64,000 bases of DNA from Nectonema munidae (taxonomy: Eukaryota; Nematomorpha; Nectonematoida; Nectonematidae), in assembly GCA_030549495.1 (NCBI GenBank), contig JAUIRK010000077.1, positions 1-64,000 of the forward strand, read 5' to 3'. The first letter of the stretch is position 1, and each line of letters begins with the position of its first letter. Shown here piece by piece: positions 36,460-47,184 of the stretch. The position numbers and the translations under genes were made by a program. The notes beneath the pieces are model-generated. The model was not told where the DNA came from and made no database searches. It was given only the letters and a program-made list of their open reading frames with translations.

Positions 36460-36786
36460 ATGGATCAAAACGTTATTCCTGCCAAGGTAACGATTTATAC
36501 TTGTTTTTACACATCATATAATCATTACTTTAATTATTTATTTAATGTTATTTTGTTTTTAAGGTTGTATCAGTTTTGGGTAGAACTGGATCTCAAGGAC
36601 AATGCACACAAGTATAATATTTTTTACTTAATTTTGATTTCAAAAAAAATCTGTTCTAAATTATAGGTTAGAGTTCAATTGATTGATTCTCCCAGAACAA
36701 TAATCCGTAATGTTAAAGGTCCTGTTCGTGTTGATGATATTATCACACTATTGGAGTCTGAAAGAGAAGCGAGAAGGCTCAGATGA
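36460..36786 (+). CDS. RpS28: Ribosomal protein eS28, complete, three exons
   Basis: Exons 36460-36486, 36564-36611 and 36667-36786 join through GT-AG introns of 77 and 55 bp, all phase 0, into 64 codons ending in TGA. The product begins [20 protein letters not shown], continues [20 protein letters not shown], and ends [24 protein letters not shown]. That is the highly conserved eS28 sequence of the small ribosomal subunit head, near the mRNA exit channel. The [14 protein letters not shown] core and the [12 protein letters not shown] tail are canonical. No disabling change is visible and introns are kept, so this looks like a functional gene, not a processed copy. An AATAAA lies 13 bp after the stop. 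It is the only complete housekeeping gene in the window. Confidence 0.95.
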
Positions 36787-36798
36787 TTGATTTAAAAG

Positions 36799-36804
36799 AA
36801 TAAA
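36799..36804 (+). terminator. Poly(A) signal AATAAA for RpS28
   Basis: AATAAA begins 13 bp downstream of the TGA and is followed by a T-rich stretch, consistent with a very short 3' UTR. Confidence 0.6.
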
Positions 36805-37481
36805 ATATTTTTCTTATTTTTATCGACATTTAATTTATTTTGTAGTTTTAAATGAAAATATGTTGTTATATCAAGGTTACGATGATTGGGTTAATCCTAT
36901 TTCTAGTATTTATAAAAATTCGAATTCTATCAAGTACATAAAAAATTTAACGTTAATTTTCGCTCTCCACGTTGTCTAAAGTGCCATATTGTAACGCTGC
37001 AAATTTTCCTATTAAAATAACCTGCTAAATTTTTTACGTAACGATTCCGACTGCAATTTAAAGGGGAAACTAAAAAATAAACAACGTTTTTTATAAAGCC
37101 TATTTTTATTTTCATTTCACACCTTTATGTAGAGCCGAAGGAAATCTCTTTTCTATTTACTTGTGATTAAAAACCTATTCTCTATAACAAATATAACTTA
37201 GTTTTTTTATATTTCTTTGATACTTATGGTTTCAAAATTATTTGTCTTTTACTTATTAAAACAATTATTACAACTAATATTTTGTTTTACGTTTTAAAAA
37301 CTATATGACGTATTATCTACAATTAATCACATTTAGATTAGACTAATATATGAAATCAAGTGGGTTTTAAAGGGCATATCATCAGGTTTATTGGAGGGGG
37401 GGGGGGGGATTTTTAAAACTTATTAAAGAATTTTAGTCCACTAAATACATAACATTTATAATACCTAATATTACACCTGCT
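36805..37481. other. AT-rich spacer
   Basis: Contains a G-run of about 14 near 37396 preceded by GCATATCATCAG, shared with the 31968 repeat. There is no gene. Confidence 0.4.
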
Positions 37482-37525
37482 CAGGGCGCATATTCTTGAA
37501 ATTATTAGGGGGCGAACTTTCAAGC
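37482..37525 (+). mobile_element. hAT-like terminal sequence (left end)
   Basis: CAGGGCGCATATTCTTGAAA then TTATTAGGGGGCGAAC resembles hAT ends. It is similar to the complemented end at 39753, but the flanking 8-mers (CACCTGCT and ATCTTGAC) do not match, so the two are not proven to belong to one element. Confidence 0.4.
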
Positions 37526-38030
37526 GTTTTCCAATAAGGACAACAAAATTTTCTGAATTCCTACTCCTCTCTTGTCTATTCTATTTCATTCTTAATTAAG
37601 CTTAATGTAAACCCTCGCCCTATTAAGCCCACACAAAAATCAAATAATAAATTAAGATTCCATTACTTCATTTTTCTCAAGTTTAAAAGTTAAATTGGTG
37701 CAAGCAAACACAGTAATCAAACTATAATTTTGCACCAGTCAGCTTCCAAAAATAAGGTTAAAAAATATTAAAATGTAATAATAAATTTTTTATGAAGCAA
37801 AATAAAATAGTTAAATGATACAAACAGTAAATAGTCAAACCATAAATTCAGATACTTTTACTTGAACGTTTTACAAAAAGTAAAATAACAACTTTTAACC
37901 TTTTGCAATAATTTGCCTTTATAACTTTTAAGAAAAAAAAGTTATAGAGTCTCAACAAGAACTAAAAAATTTCACAGCATAACTTAAGTTTTTTGAAAAC
38001 TAATCTGACCTATCCACTACAGCATACTCT
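37526..38030. other. Nothing recognised
   Basis: AT-rich with short ORFs only. Confidence 0.35.
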
Positions 38031-38190
38031 ATGGGTGGCATGGCAGGTTGGTGGAGATGATGGACTCAGCATGGAAGCCTCTGGGTTCGATTTCTCATCG
38101 ATACCAACAGCTCATTTTTCATCATCACCATATGCTCCTATGATATGCGCTTATTATCCTGTGATATGACTGTGAGGCAGACAGTATCAA
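38031..38190 (+). repeat. tRNA-derived SINE-like element, family B
   Basis: GGCATGGCAGGTTGGTGGAG as A-box region and CTCTGGGTTCGATTTCTCAT as B-box region, with about 45 bp between. This is distinct from family A. The 3' end, around a TGATATGACTGTGAGGCAGA segment, is not precisely defined because only one copy occurs here. Confidence 0.5.
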
Positions 38191-38639
38191 GGGAAGTTTT
38201 AAGTATACAGTTCACGAAAAAATGTAAGCAACTGAATTTCAAACAATATCAGTCCTCATTTTGATCAAAATATACAGTAATTCTATAAAGATCCTTCATA
38301 TCACATTGTCAAAACAAAAAGTTGCATTAATGAAGATGTCGATCAGTTAGTTGTTTTAACTAGGTTATTTAAATTTGAAAATTCATAGTTAAATCAGATA
38401 TAAAAATTAAGTAAATTATCAATTCTAAAATTTAGCTAAAAATCTCTTTTCACTGCATGTTATTCAACACAAAGTTTAACATATTCACCCTTTTCAAATT
38501 ATTTTTTTATAAAAAATTCTGTTAAAAGCATATTTATCAATTTAACAATATACAAACTCTTAGTATAACATATTTATCAACTAAATCATGTTTCAGCAGT
38601 GATCATTTTATTATCTAATGATTAATTTTTATCGGAAAA

Positions 38640-39220
38640 ATTAAAGATCGCAGTTCCCATTCCAAAAAATTTTGTTCTTCAAAAAATAATACTTGAAATC
38701 AATAACTCAACATATCTGTCATTGAAAACTGATGTAACAAAAGATATAAGTGGAAAATAATGCCTGCCAATTGTAAGTAGTTTAATGGGGTGCTCATTTT
38801 CATTCATTTCTTTTGTGTAAGGTGTTGAGATTTTTGAAAGGAAAGGCCGTGAAGGAAGCATTAATTAGCATGGTCTATCTGAAAGAATGTGATGCATCTT
38901 CTATCAGCACCGCAATTCTAGACATTCTTGATGAGTGTAAAATTCAAAAACACAAAATTATGAGTCAATGCTATGATGGCGCTTACGTGATGTCAGGTAA
39001 TATTTTTCTACAAGTACCTATAGATGAAAAATGATATCTTAACAGGCAAGAAAAATGTAGTCCAAGAAAAAATCGGTGAAGCACTTGAAAGATACATTCC
39101 TTATATTCATAGTATAAACCATCAGCTTCACTTAGTTATCACTGCATTTTACGTCATATAAACCATATTGTCATTAATGACCGGCCTTTACAAGTTCACG
39201 AAAAAGGTTAAAGTAAACTA
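38640..39220 (+). pseudogene. hAT transposase relic of ZMYM/DUF4371 type with a spliceable intron
   Basis: A degraded start (TYLSLKTDVTKDISG) leads into an open segment at 38813-38996 with VYLKECDASSISTAILDILD and KIMSQCYDGAYVMSG. A 49 bp GT-AG interval (38997-39045) follows. Joining CATCAG-type exon ends across it restores G-K-K-N-V-V-Q-E-K-I. The rest reads IGEALERYIPYIHSINHQLH followed by LVI, matching the family's YDGA.NMSG(K)..GVQ..I...... YIHC..H.LHLV order. The element decays at about 39215, where a SINE begins. The catalytic-like QCYDGA aspartate is present; the remainder of the domain is missing. Confidence 0.65.
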
Positions 39221-39225
39221 AGTGT

Positions 39226-39365
39226 AGCGTGAGTAGGGTTGGTTAGATGCTGGATTCGATAATTCAAGGTCTTGGGTTCGATCCCGCATCAAGCCTGCTT
39301 TCCTCATAGTTCGATACATCCTGAGTGCCTTCTCGATGAAAACACCCTATGGTACCTTTACCTTT
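39226..39365 (+). repeat. tRNA-derived SINE, family A, near full length
   Basis: GCGTGAGTAGGGTTGGTTAG, B box TTGGGTTCGATCCCGCATCA, body AAGCCTGCTTTCCTCATAGT, 3' end TGGTACCTTTACC. It has a short internal deletion around the GCGGCGCAAT portion relative to the 23426 copy. It is inserted at the edge of the hAT relic. Confidence 0.8.
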
Positions 39366-39711
39366 AAAACTTTTTTCAGTAAACAATTCTTTTATGACTT
39401 GAAAAATTTATAATTTTTTTTTCAAATAAAAGAAGACTTACATTTTAAAGAAATCAACAATTTCTTATTTTTGTTTTTCAAGTTAAAAACTTTGAAAAAT
39501 TATAATTTTAGAAAAAAATTTTCTCATTTGTTGTTAGTCAAACTTTTTTTTCAAGTAATGAAGATCTCATTTTTTTGGTGTTGTTAGTTTTTGTTGCCAA
39601 ATAAATTCAGAAGCTGAAGAGGGAGGTAAGAATTACAACCGTTACTCATTGGAATAAACTTAACTAATAAGTTTTTGAAATAGTTAAAACTTTTTAAAAT
39701 TAATTAGACTC

Positions 39712-39753
39712 CAACTTTGCCCCTCCTAGAAAAAATTTCTGGGTACGCCTCTG
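39712..39753 (-). mobile_element. hAT-like terminal sequence (right end)
   Basis: The complement reads CAGAGGCGTACCCAGAAATT then TTTTCTAGGAGGGGC, a widespread style of hAT end. It may close the element that contains the ZMYM-type transposase relic, but no duplication confirms it. Confidence 0.45.
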
Positions 39754-40452
39754 ATCTTGACTAAATTGAAGATCTGCCATCCTATAATGAACTAGGAAGT
39801 AGTATAATGATCTACTATTGGGTGCTTCAAAAAAGATTTTGATCGTGAAAAAGAAGTCCCTCTTTTACAAAAGAAAAATCTTTAAATCTATAGCTTATCA
39901 TCTAGGATTACAATTATCGTTTAACTAAGATGGGTAGGAAATCTGAAAATTTATAATAGATCAGAATTATCAAGAATGGCACAGAGGCCAATATGTGAGA
40001 ATTTAGTCACTATCAAGATATTTTTTAATTTAAATTGAATTTGTCGATCTTTTTCCTTTTGCGTAAAAGAGAGAATCTTTTAGATGAAGAAGGTGAACAA
40101 CTTTTTGTAATTGAACGAGAACATCACAAATGATTCGTAAAAAAACCTTTGAACTGAGATTCGTCGACAAATATTCAGGCCTGATAATAAAATACACGAT
40201 ACTGATAAAAAAAAGCCTAAGATCATCAGGAAGATTCTTTAACCAGAATGCTTTGAGAGAGGAAAAAATCTGTTCAAAATAAATCTTTATAAAAAAATTT
40301 TCAAACACATTGAAGAAAATTAATTTCAAATGAAAAAAGAGCTACCAAGAAAGGATCATCATAGAATGAATGGCAAAATTACATACTGTAAAGTATAGAA
40401 GATATGACAGAGACTACGAGCCAGTATCGAATTTGTAGCCAAAAAGATCTTT
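39754..40452. other. Nothing recognised
   Basis: A 99-codon minus-strand ORF (40329-40030) has no recognisable domain. AT-rich. Confidence 0.35.
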
Positions 40453-40790
40453 TTGAGATGAGCTGTCACATTTAAATCAATTTTTTTGACAGGTTTGATT
40501 GATTTTCATAATAAAAATGGATATCACCACTGAATTCAGCATACTTGAAAATGGGTATATATGTGTAAAGAAGCTTATGTAATTATTTAAATTTTTTGAG
40601 ATGAGTTGTCATATATAAATCAATTTTTTGATTGATTTTAATAAAAAAAAATGAATAACACCACTGAATTCAGTGTAAAAAACTTTATATAATTATTTAG
40701 ATAAAAAGTTCTTTTATGAGATGAGTTGTCAAGTATAATCAATTTTTTGACATGTTTGTTTGTTTTTAATATCTGATAAAAATGGGGGGC
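40453..40790. repeat. Three diverged tandem units of about 130 bp
   Basis: Each unit starts GAGATGAGYTGTCA (40456, 40598, 40719) and continues TATAAATCAATTTTTTGA. The first two include CACCACTGAATTCAG, and the first and third share TAAAAATGG. Unit spacing is 142 and 121 bp. No coding capacity. Confidence 0.7.
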
Positions 40791-40861
40791 ACTTTACGCC
40801 TCCAGCACTTGAGAGAACAAATTTAGCCCAACATTAATAGGGTTAAAGCTTTAAAACATAT

Positions 40862-41115
40862 ATAAATTTGGTGCTGAAGGTGGCCCATCAAATTGGTGAA
40901 GGTAAGTACAACGATAAAGTAAAGGTAATTTATTGGGCACAACGTTAAAGGATTATAAATTTTCGCTTACAATCAGCTTTTTCAAATAAAAAACCACAAT
41001 CTTCAGAGCGATGAGGGTTCTCCTCGCTCTGATGATTGTGGTTTTACTTTTAAGACCTTTGCTTTTAAGTAGGTCTTTTAGTGAGAAGCAAAATTTTCCA
41101 ACTTAATTTTGTCAA
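40862..41115. mobile_element. Diverged foldback related to the Penelope-like termini
   Basis: The left part aligns with the other copies: TTTGGTGCTGAAGGTGGCCC (versus TCTGATGCTGAAGTTGACCC), TAATTTATTGGGCACA, then TTTTCGCTTACAATCAGC where the others have TTTTCGCCGACAGTCGGC. The centre (40991-41044) is a stem of about 25 bp, ACCACAATCTTCAGAGCGAT against its complement, around a GGTTCTC loop. The right arm is decayed. No clear target duplication was found, so this is an old copy. Confidence 0.55.
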
Positions 41116-41949
41116 AATAAAATATAACTAACCCATATTAAGACTAATGTATTTTTGTGTGCTATTTGATGAAACAATTAAAAAAATCAATAACCTAATT
41201 AAAAACTAATAAGAAACACCGAAGTTGATGCCACTACATTGTTCACCGGTGATTTTGTTTATTGAAAGACTACTTTTTTGATGTTAGTAGAAACAATTGC
41301 CCCACTATGAACTACTATACTCGAAAGTACTTTTTCCAATAACCAATATTTCCTTGAAATTATTTCCACATACTTCAAAAAATGATCAAGAAAAAAGGGA
41401 ACATTTACTTACTATAAAAATGCTACAAAGAGGGAGAGAAGCAAAGGTTCGACTTTACAATAAATTTACCAAAATAAGCACAATGCAATATTTTTACAAG
41501 AATCAAAATATAATGGAAATTTTCTCCTTTTTTATGCAGAGCGTGAAAGTTTACTTTTATCCGATTTTTTTGCACTTTATGGCATGAACTGTACTAAAAG
41601 GACATCGTTTCATTCAATCAGATTTTATCTTTATTTTTGTAGAAATGGTAGATCAAAAATATGTTTGAAACGCTAAAGTCATGCTATTCATTTGGGCACT
41701 CTGATGTTTTCTACACTATTATTTCTTTACTTGAAAAACAGCACATCAGCATTGTTGATAAAAAAAAGTGTGTCTTCATTTTATACGTCTAAATAGTATT
41801 TACATAACAAATACCAAAATATTTGTAAATACTTTTGCATAATTCTATTGTAAATATTATGCAGTACAAGTATTTGCCTCTATCCGTCCAAGTTTTGTAA
41901 CTTTGTGTATTGACACTTTTTATTCCATCCTCTAATCCTTGTTAGAAAT
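41116..41949. other. Nothing recognised
   Basis: A 96-codon plus-strand ORF (41297-41587) shows no motif. Confidence 0.35.
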
Positions 41950-42200
41950 TGGTTCAGATGTTTTTTCCCTAAGTGATGTGAAGGCATGTGTTCAAAAACA
42001 GTGATGAGGAAGAAATTGGTCAAGAGAGAGATTCACTCAAAGCACCAGATGGAACAGAATTTTTTGGGTAAGCAGAGATGCTCCAAGAAACATAATTTTT
42101 CCACACCCGTCCAAAAGGCAATGCCAAAATGTGAAAGATGCAATAAAATATTTTATTCTTTTCATCGCCGAGAATATTGTTAGCACATTTATGAATCCAA
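41950..42200 (+). pseudogene. piggyBac transposase N-terminal relic
   Basis: A plus-strand frame reads SDEEEIGQERDSLKAPDGTE then FFWVSRDAPRN, followed by PSKRQCQNVKDAIKYFILFI. The LKAPDGTxFFW motif is shared with the N-terminal part of the piggyBac transposase at 12365-12027, so both derive from the same family or subfamily. Nothing of the catalytic domain follows, and no TTAA-flanked ends were found. Confidence 0.55.
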
Positions 42201-43200
42201 CAGACACTGGTAATATTCAACTTCGTTTCTACATTCAATCGAGCATTTGCTGGCTTCATTCACTCGTCTTTTATATATCAGCAATCAAAGGAAAAATACA
42301 TTGACGTCAAACATCTCTTTTCAGAAAAATATGCAAATCTATTTTTGAAAGCTGCAGTTTGGTAAAGATTTGTTCAATATATCATTTGCACTTTCATACG
42401 ATTTGATTCAAAGAGAGAAAGCGATAATTCTCTTAGATTTGTAGCGGTAAGATGCACTCAAAACAAATCCCTGAAAATTGTCCTCAATATTAGTCTCCAA
42501 CAAACTGTGTAACTATAAATTAGCTATAAAATCTTTGTTAAAGGAGTAATAACGAGTGCTCATTCCCTATACAATTAGTGAAAAAAAATATGAAACATTT
42601 ATGCTTCTAGTGCATTCACACTATTTGTTATGTGAACTTATCTCAATTTTCGTAGTTTTGAAGAGTAATGAGCATTGGGTTTGTTCTTATGGCTAGGCCA
42701 AAAAAGTAATACACTCACTCTACAACATTTTGGACCATCTGTTATAAACATTTTCACATGTAAAGAGAAAAAATATTTAAATTATTCATTTAAAAAATAA
42801 AACACTTTATGCATTTTTACTTCTGTATCAATATATCTAAAAAATGAAACACGCTAAAATTTAGAAAAAAAGAAACTTATAAGTCCATTCTTTATCAGAG
42901 ACTTTGGTTTCATATATTTTGCTTTATGAAACTTCTTTAGATATTTTGCTTATTAGAGATATAAGTTTTTCAAAATAATTTTTCAAATTTTAGTTTAGTA
43001 GATTTTGGAATTTTTGCTATCAATAATTTTAGTTATATGAGATCTTTGTTTCAGAAATTTGGTGCGGGGATTTTGGTAATAAGAATTTTGGTTTTCGGGG
43101 ATTTGTATTTTTGGAGATTACATCCAAAAGTACATACATAATTAAAAAATAATTTTGCCATTTTTTAATGATAAAAAATTCAACTTTCATATATTATGGG
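42201..43200. other. AT-rich, includes GATTTTGG-type degenerate repeats
   Basis: Between 42895 and 43120 the motif GATTTTGG(T/A)ATT or TTTTGG recurs about seven times at irregular spacing, a decayed minisatellite. There is otherwise no gene. Confidence 0.4.
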
Positions 43201-43346
43201 AGGGCGTGAGTAAGGTTGGTTAGATACTGGGTTTCGATAACTTAAGGTGTTGGGTTCAATCCACCATTAAACCTACTTTCCTCATGGTTCGATATAAGCG
43301 TCGCAATTGTGCCTTCATGATGAAAGCACCTTCTGGTACCTTTACC
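43201..43346 (+). repeat. tRNA-derived SINE, family A, near full length
   Basis: AGGGCGTGAGTAAGGTTGGT, B box GTTGGGTTCAATCC (one change from the consensus), ACCTACTTTCCTCATGGTTC, GCGTCGCAATTGTGCCTTCA, end GGTACCTTTACC. It aligns over its whole length with the complement of 23426-23572. Confidence 0.8.
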
Positions 43347-43815
43347 ATCAACAGCTGCAGAGGGCATTCATAGAGAAAATTTTATAAAATCTATCTAGAG
43401 ACATTTTTGACAATAAAATTCGATAAAAAAACTAAATTTGAGCTTTAATTTTATTTTTGAAAAATGTTTAATGGACAAATTTATATTTTATTCGGTTGAT
43501 ATTATATGAAAATAAAATGTTTGAATAATTTACTTGAAGTTTATTGAATTTATAAATAATTATTTTATTTACTTCGAAGCTTCTTACTTTTGTTCCTAAA
43601 TTGACATATTTGAAAGCACATCCTCATGAAAAACGTACATTTTTTTTCTAAATCTTAGGATAATATTTTAAGAATTATTCCAAGATTTTTTTGAACTAAA
43701 CCCAAATATAACTGAACATAAATGGAAATTATAAGGATTAAGAACAGGGTTAAAAAATTGCGGTGTATGAAGGCTAGGGTTCCTTTTGTGGGGTCCTTAT
43801 AACAAATAAAATTTT

Positions 43816-43980
43816 AAACTGCTTGCTTATATTGAAACACCTATTCTTTTCTCAAATGCATTTGTCATTGACAGTTTGCACACAAAAGCATTAAGAAGTA
43901 ATGCCGAGCCATTTATGATTCTTCCACGAACAGAGGAATTAAAGTATGACAAGGTTATGTGGATTGGTGTGCCTCTCTGA
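43816..43980 (+). CDS. Unidentified open segment of 54 codons
   Basis: A frame lacking stops reads KLLAYIETPILFSNAFVIDS followed by LHTKALRSNAEPFMILPRTE and ELKYDKVMWIGVPL before TGA. Its composition is more protein-like than the neighbouring frames, but it has no ATG at the left, no clear acceptor site and no family that I recognise. It may be an exon or element fragment. Identity is unknown. Confidence 0.2.
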   Translation, partial: KLLAYIETPILFSNAFVIDSLHTKALRSNAEPFMILPRTEELKYDKVMWIGVPL

Positions 43981-44168
43981 ATTGGATATGACTCTCTTCT
44001 TTATTGTGGTAGGATAAAACAACTTGTTCAAAACTGTTCGCAAATCTTTTTACTTAACATCACGTGAATGATTTCCACTGCAAGCACAACAACACGATTT
44101 TTTTTTTAAAAATTTAAGAAAAAACAACAAGAACATAAAAAACTTTTGCACAATAATAAATATAGTCT

Positions 44169-44174
44169 TTTATT
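44169..44174 (-). terminator. Poly(A) signal AATAAA for the TPX2-like gene
   Basis: The complement reads AATAAAAG about 185 bp downstream of the TPX2-like stop codon, at a plausible distance for a 3' UTR. Confidence 0.45.
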
Positions 44175-44356
44175 TGTGAAAAAATATAGAATTTGAATGC
44201 CGGAGAAAGCTTTTCAAGTGTTTATACTTTTCATTATATAAATGGAATTGATTGGTACTGAAGAATAAAATCCGCGCGCAAAATGAATACGTACAAAGTG
44301 ATGAAGAAAGACTCAAAATTTTAAAGGGAAAAAGAGCAAGGAGATTTTGGCGATGA

Positions 44357-47059
44357 TTAGCTATTCTTTGCTTTTTTCTTGTCCCACGCTTTTGCTCTTT
44401 CATCAGTTGCGAATTTGAAGGGCATAGCAACAGTGAGGCGTTTTTTTCGAGAAGCGGTAAAAATGGTCGTGTCTTTGTTCTCACTACTGCCTCCATTTTT
44501 CTCCGCCAAACGACTAAGGTGGGCCTGCTTGCTGGACTTAAATGAAAAGAAAAGGCCTATTATTTGGCTACAAATTCAAACAAAAAACACAATTACCCAC
44601 GTGTGATTGTATATCTGCAACCAGTTGTACGCCTTTATTAAATATCAATCCCAGAATCAAAAGTGTACCTAATCAAAATCTTCCTCGAAAAAACGAGCGA
44701 AAGGATGAAGATTTTAAAAAGGAGAGCCTGGTTTCAAAAGAACGTCGGATAGATTGGTCTTATAAGGTATTTCACAGTTTTCAATTCGTTTTTGGAACGT
44801 TTTCAGAGCTAGGAAAAAATCGTCGGGACTGGAGCAGAAAAATTTTAATGTCTGGCTCCGGCTCCTGAAACATTTTTTTATTAATTTATAAAAAATTGAC
44901 TCTACCCATATAATATATATCTAGAAAAACTGGATTAATATAGCTACTAGTGATGGTATTCGGTGAAAATGTTTTTTTATCTTGCTTTTCCGAGACACCT
45001 ATGCTGTATTTGCCTAATCTCTATGCGAGCTTTGATTGGACAATGGTAACGTATTTTTTAGTAATTTGTAGGATTTAATAAGAATCGTGATTTTATTGAA
45101 AAATTTTTGCTTGTACTAAACTTCACGTCTCCATGCCCTTTATAAAAGGGCGATGCAAACTTTTTAGGGAAAGAGCCGCATGGTATATTAAAATAGGCAA
45201 GACAAATGTTTTAAAGAAATAAACAATAAAATTAAAATTTTCATCTACGGATTAAATAGGATTTTTCTACCTATCTCAAGATCAAGATTCTAAATGAAAT
45301 TGTGAGAAAGCTATAAAAGTTCTTATAGAAAAGTGGTACAAATAGACTTCATATTGCTATCAATATATTGACTGAAGCAAGACATAGGAGCTAAATAAAG
45401 TAATAATAAAAGGTAAACTTAATATTAATACTCATTTCGTCGTGTACAAACGACTTTTTATTTTTCAAGCTTGATATTGAAATGATTATATATCCAAATT
45501 TCACATTGTATATTTGGAAACAATTGAAATGGAAAAGACTGATATACCAAAGTTATATGTGGCATGACAAGACATAAATCATTGATACACTGACTAATTT
45601 GGAAAAGTGAGGACATTTTTCGATTGAAAGCTTTTCATGATTACCCAGATTTTCAAATTACTTTTCAAAGTATTTCAAAATTTGACAAATTTCTCTTTAT
45701 TTATATCTTGACTTTGTGTCAAACTTTTGTTTTTTTAATATTAAATAAAATAAATATTATTTTGTGCCGCGAAAATTTTAGGAACATAGTAAAAAATTGC
45801 AAATAAAGGAATCATCATTTATTATTTGTCCTCACTTATTTTGCATGATTCTTAACACTCTTTCAAAATTTGCGCTGAAATTTTGAGCTGATATAAAAAA
45901 ACAGAGCTAATTTTACCTTTTCTGTAGATGGGAACTTTCTTTTGGTTTGTTCATTTCTGGTTGTTGTTGTTGTTGTATTAGAATTAAATTTTTCATGACG
46001 AGCACATCTGTCTTCTTTAGAAGACTTGCCTTTTTTTCTTTTGTCATAGGCGAAGTGTGGAGATTTGGCTTTTGTTGGTGGCTTAACCTTCAGATGACTT
46101 GACTCCAACAAATTTTGACTGTATATCTTCGACCTGAGCTTGTTTAAGCGCACCAACTCCAACTTGCTCATGTTCTCTCGCTCGGAAGTAATCGTCGTTC
46201 TCTTCTTGTGCAAAACACAAAATTTTGGACTGATTGGCTTTGTGATGCGCAACTGCCTTCTTCCGCCTTTTGCATTCTTCTTTTCCTTCTCGTTCTCGTC
46301 TTTTCGATTTACTTGCGTGCTCAAAGAAGGCGCCATTTTGAAGCGATCAGGAACTTTATTTTCCACTTTGTGTAACATTTCCATTCTCGACTCAAAATTT
46401 TTGTCGCTCTTAACGTTCTTCGGTTTTGAGAGCGCATTCCATCTTGAGCTTACAATAGGAAGCGTTACCTTGGTCTTCTGAATTTTAGCCCTTTTTTTGA
46501 GCTCGTACGAAGAATGAACTAAATCGGCTTTTGCATCAACAACCGTCTTTGCTGAATCAACATGCTCACCTTCCATCGCATTCCTTTTCAAGGATCTGTA
46601 AATGGAATGTGGTGTTGAAGAGATTTTAGGCAAAAAATTCAAAAACTCCTTTTCTATAGATCGTGTTACCATTTCATGCAGCCTCGGAGATCTGATAGGC
46701 GTGCCTTTAAATGAACAGCTCTTGCGTAAGGGAGAATTTGTTCCAACAAAACTATTCTGCAATTCTGAATTTTCTAAAAGCATCACTCTCTCCGTAACAG
46801 GCGAGTGAAAAGTGACTTTTTTTCCCGAATTTTCGGCGAAATTAGAGAGAACACGTGATGTCGATTTTTTAAGCAGCCTCTTTGAATTTAGCAAAATGCT
46901 TGAATGCTCCAAAGGAATATTCTCTTTCTCTTGTGAGGGGGAAGTTATACTCGTTTCCCATTTGTGCTGCTTTCGCTTTTGTTCATCAAACCACACGTCC
47001 TTTGTGCGATCTTCAATAGAGTTAAAGCTGTCCATTTTTGGCATACTGTAATCCCACAT
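44357..47059 (-). CDS. TPX2: TPX2-like microtubule/Aurora A-binding protein, two exons
   Basis: Exon 1 is 47059-45917 (381 codons), ending in phase 0 at GAAAAG|GTAAAA. Exon 2 is 44536-44357 (59 codons plus TAA), after the acceptor CTTTTCTTTTCATTTAAG, also phase 0. The total is 440 residues. The N terminus MWDYSMPKMDSF ... DVWFDEQ (residues 1-26) has the spacing of the Aurora A-activating segment of TPX2 (aromatic-x-Y-x-x-P...F, then D-x-W-F). A KEN box occurs at 45-47 (QEKENIP). PISPKFCVLHKKR (275-287) resembles the repeated (S/T)PxFxLxxR boxes, and exon 2 carries MPFKFATDERAKAWDKKK, the TPX2-family motif. TPX2 targets Aurora A to spindle microtubules and is released by Ran-GTP. At 440 residues it is shorter than vertebrate TPX2 (about 750). 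The exon is Lys/Ser-rich with no stops. Exon 2 as terminal is inferred. Confidence 0.75.
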
Positions 47060-47184
47060 CTTATTGTAATCTAAACACGCATGTGTACAAATACATAGAA
47101 TGAATTATTGCAGAAAATCTCTCGCATAAATATAGAACCAAAAAGATTTTATAAAAATTTGCGAAGGAATCATTAGATAGAATT

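Noticed and set aside
37474-39761. A single hAT element spanning 37482-39753 with the ZMYM-type transposase inside
   Set aside because: The ends are similar and the content fits, but the flanking 8-mers CACCTGCT and ATCTTGAC do not match and the interior is mostly unrelated; kept as separate ends.
40990-41046. Hammerhead or transcription-terminator interpretation of the CTCTGATGATTGTGG hairpin
   Set aside because: It contains CTGATGA, but no GAAA core partner lies at the right place and the stem is a simple inverted repeat within a foldback element.
46140-47051. Several plus-strand ORFs of 68-113 codons
   Set aside because: Antisense shadows of the large TPX2-like exon.
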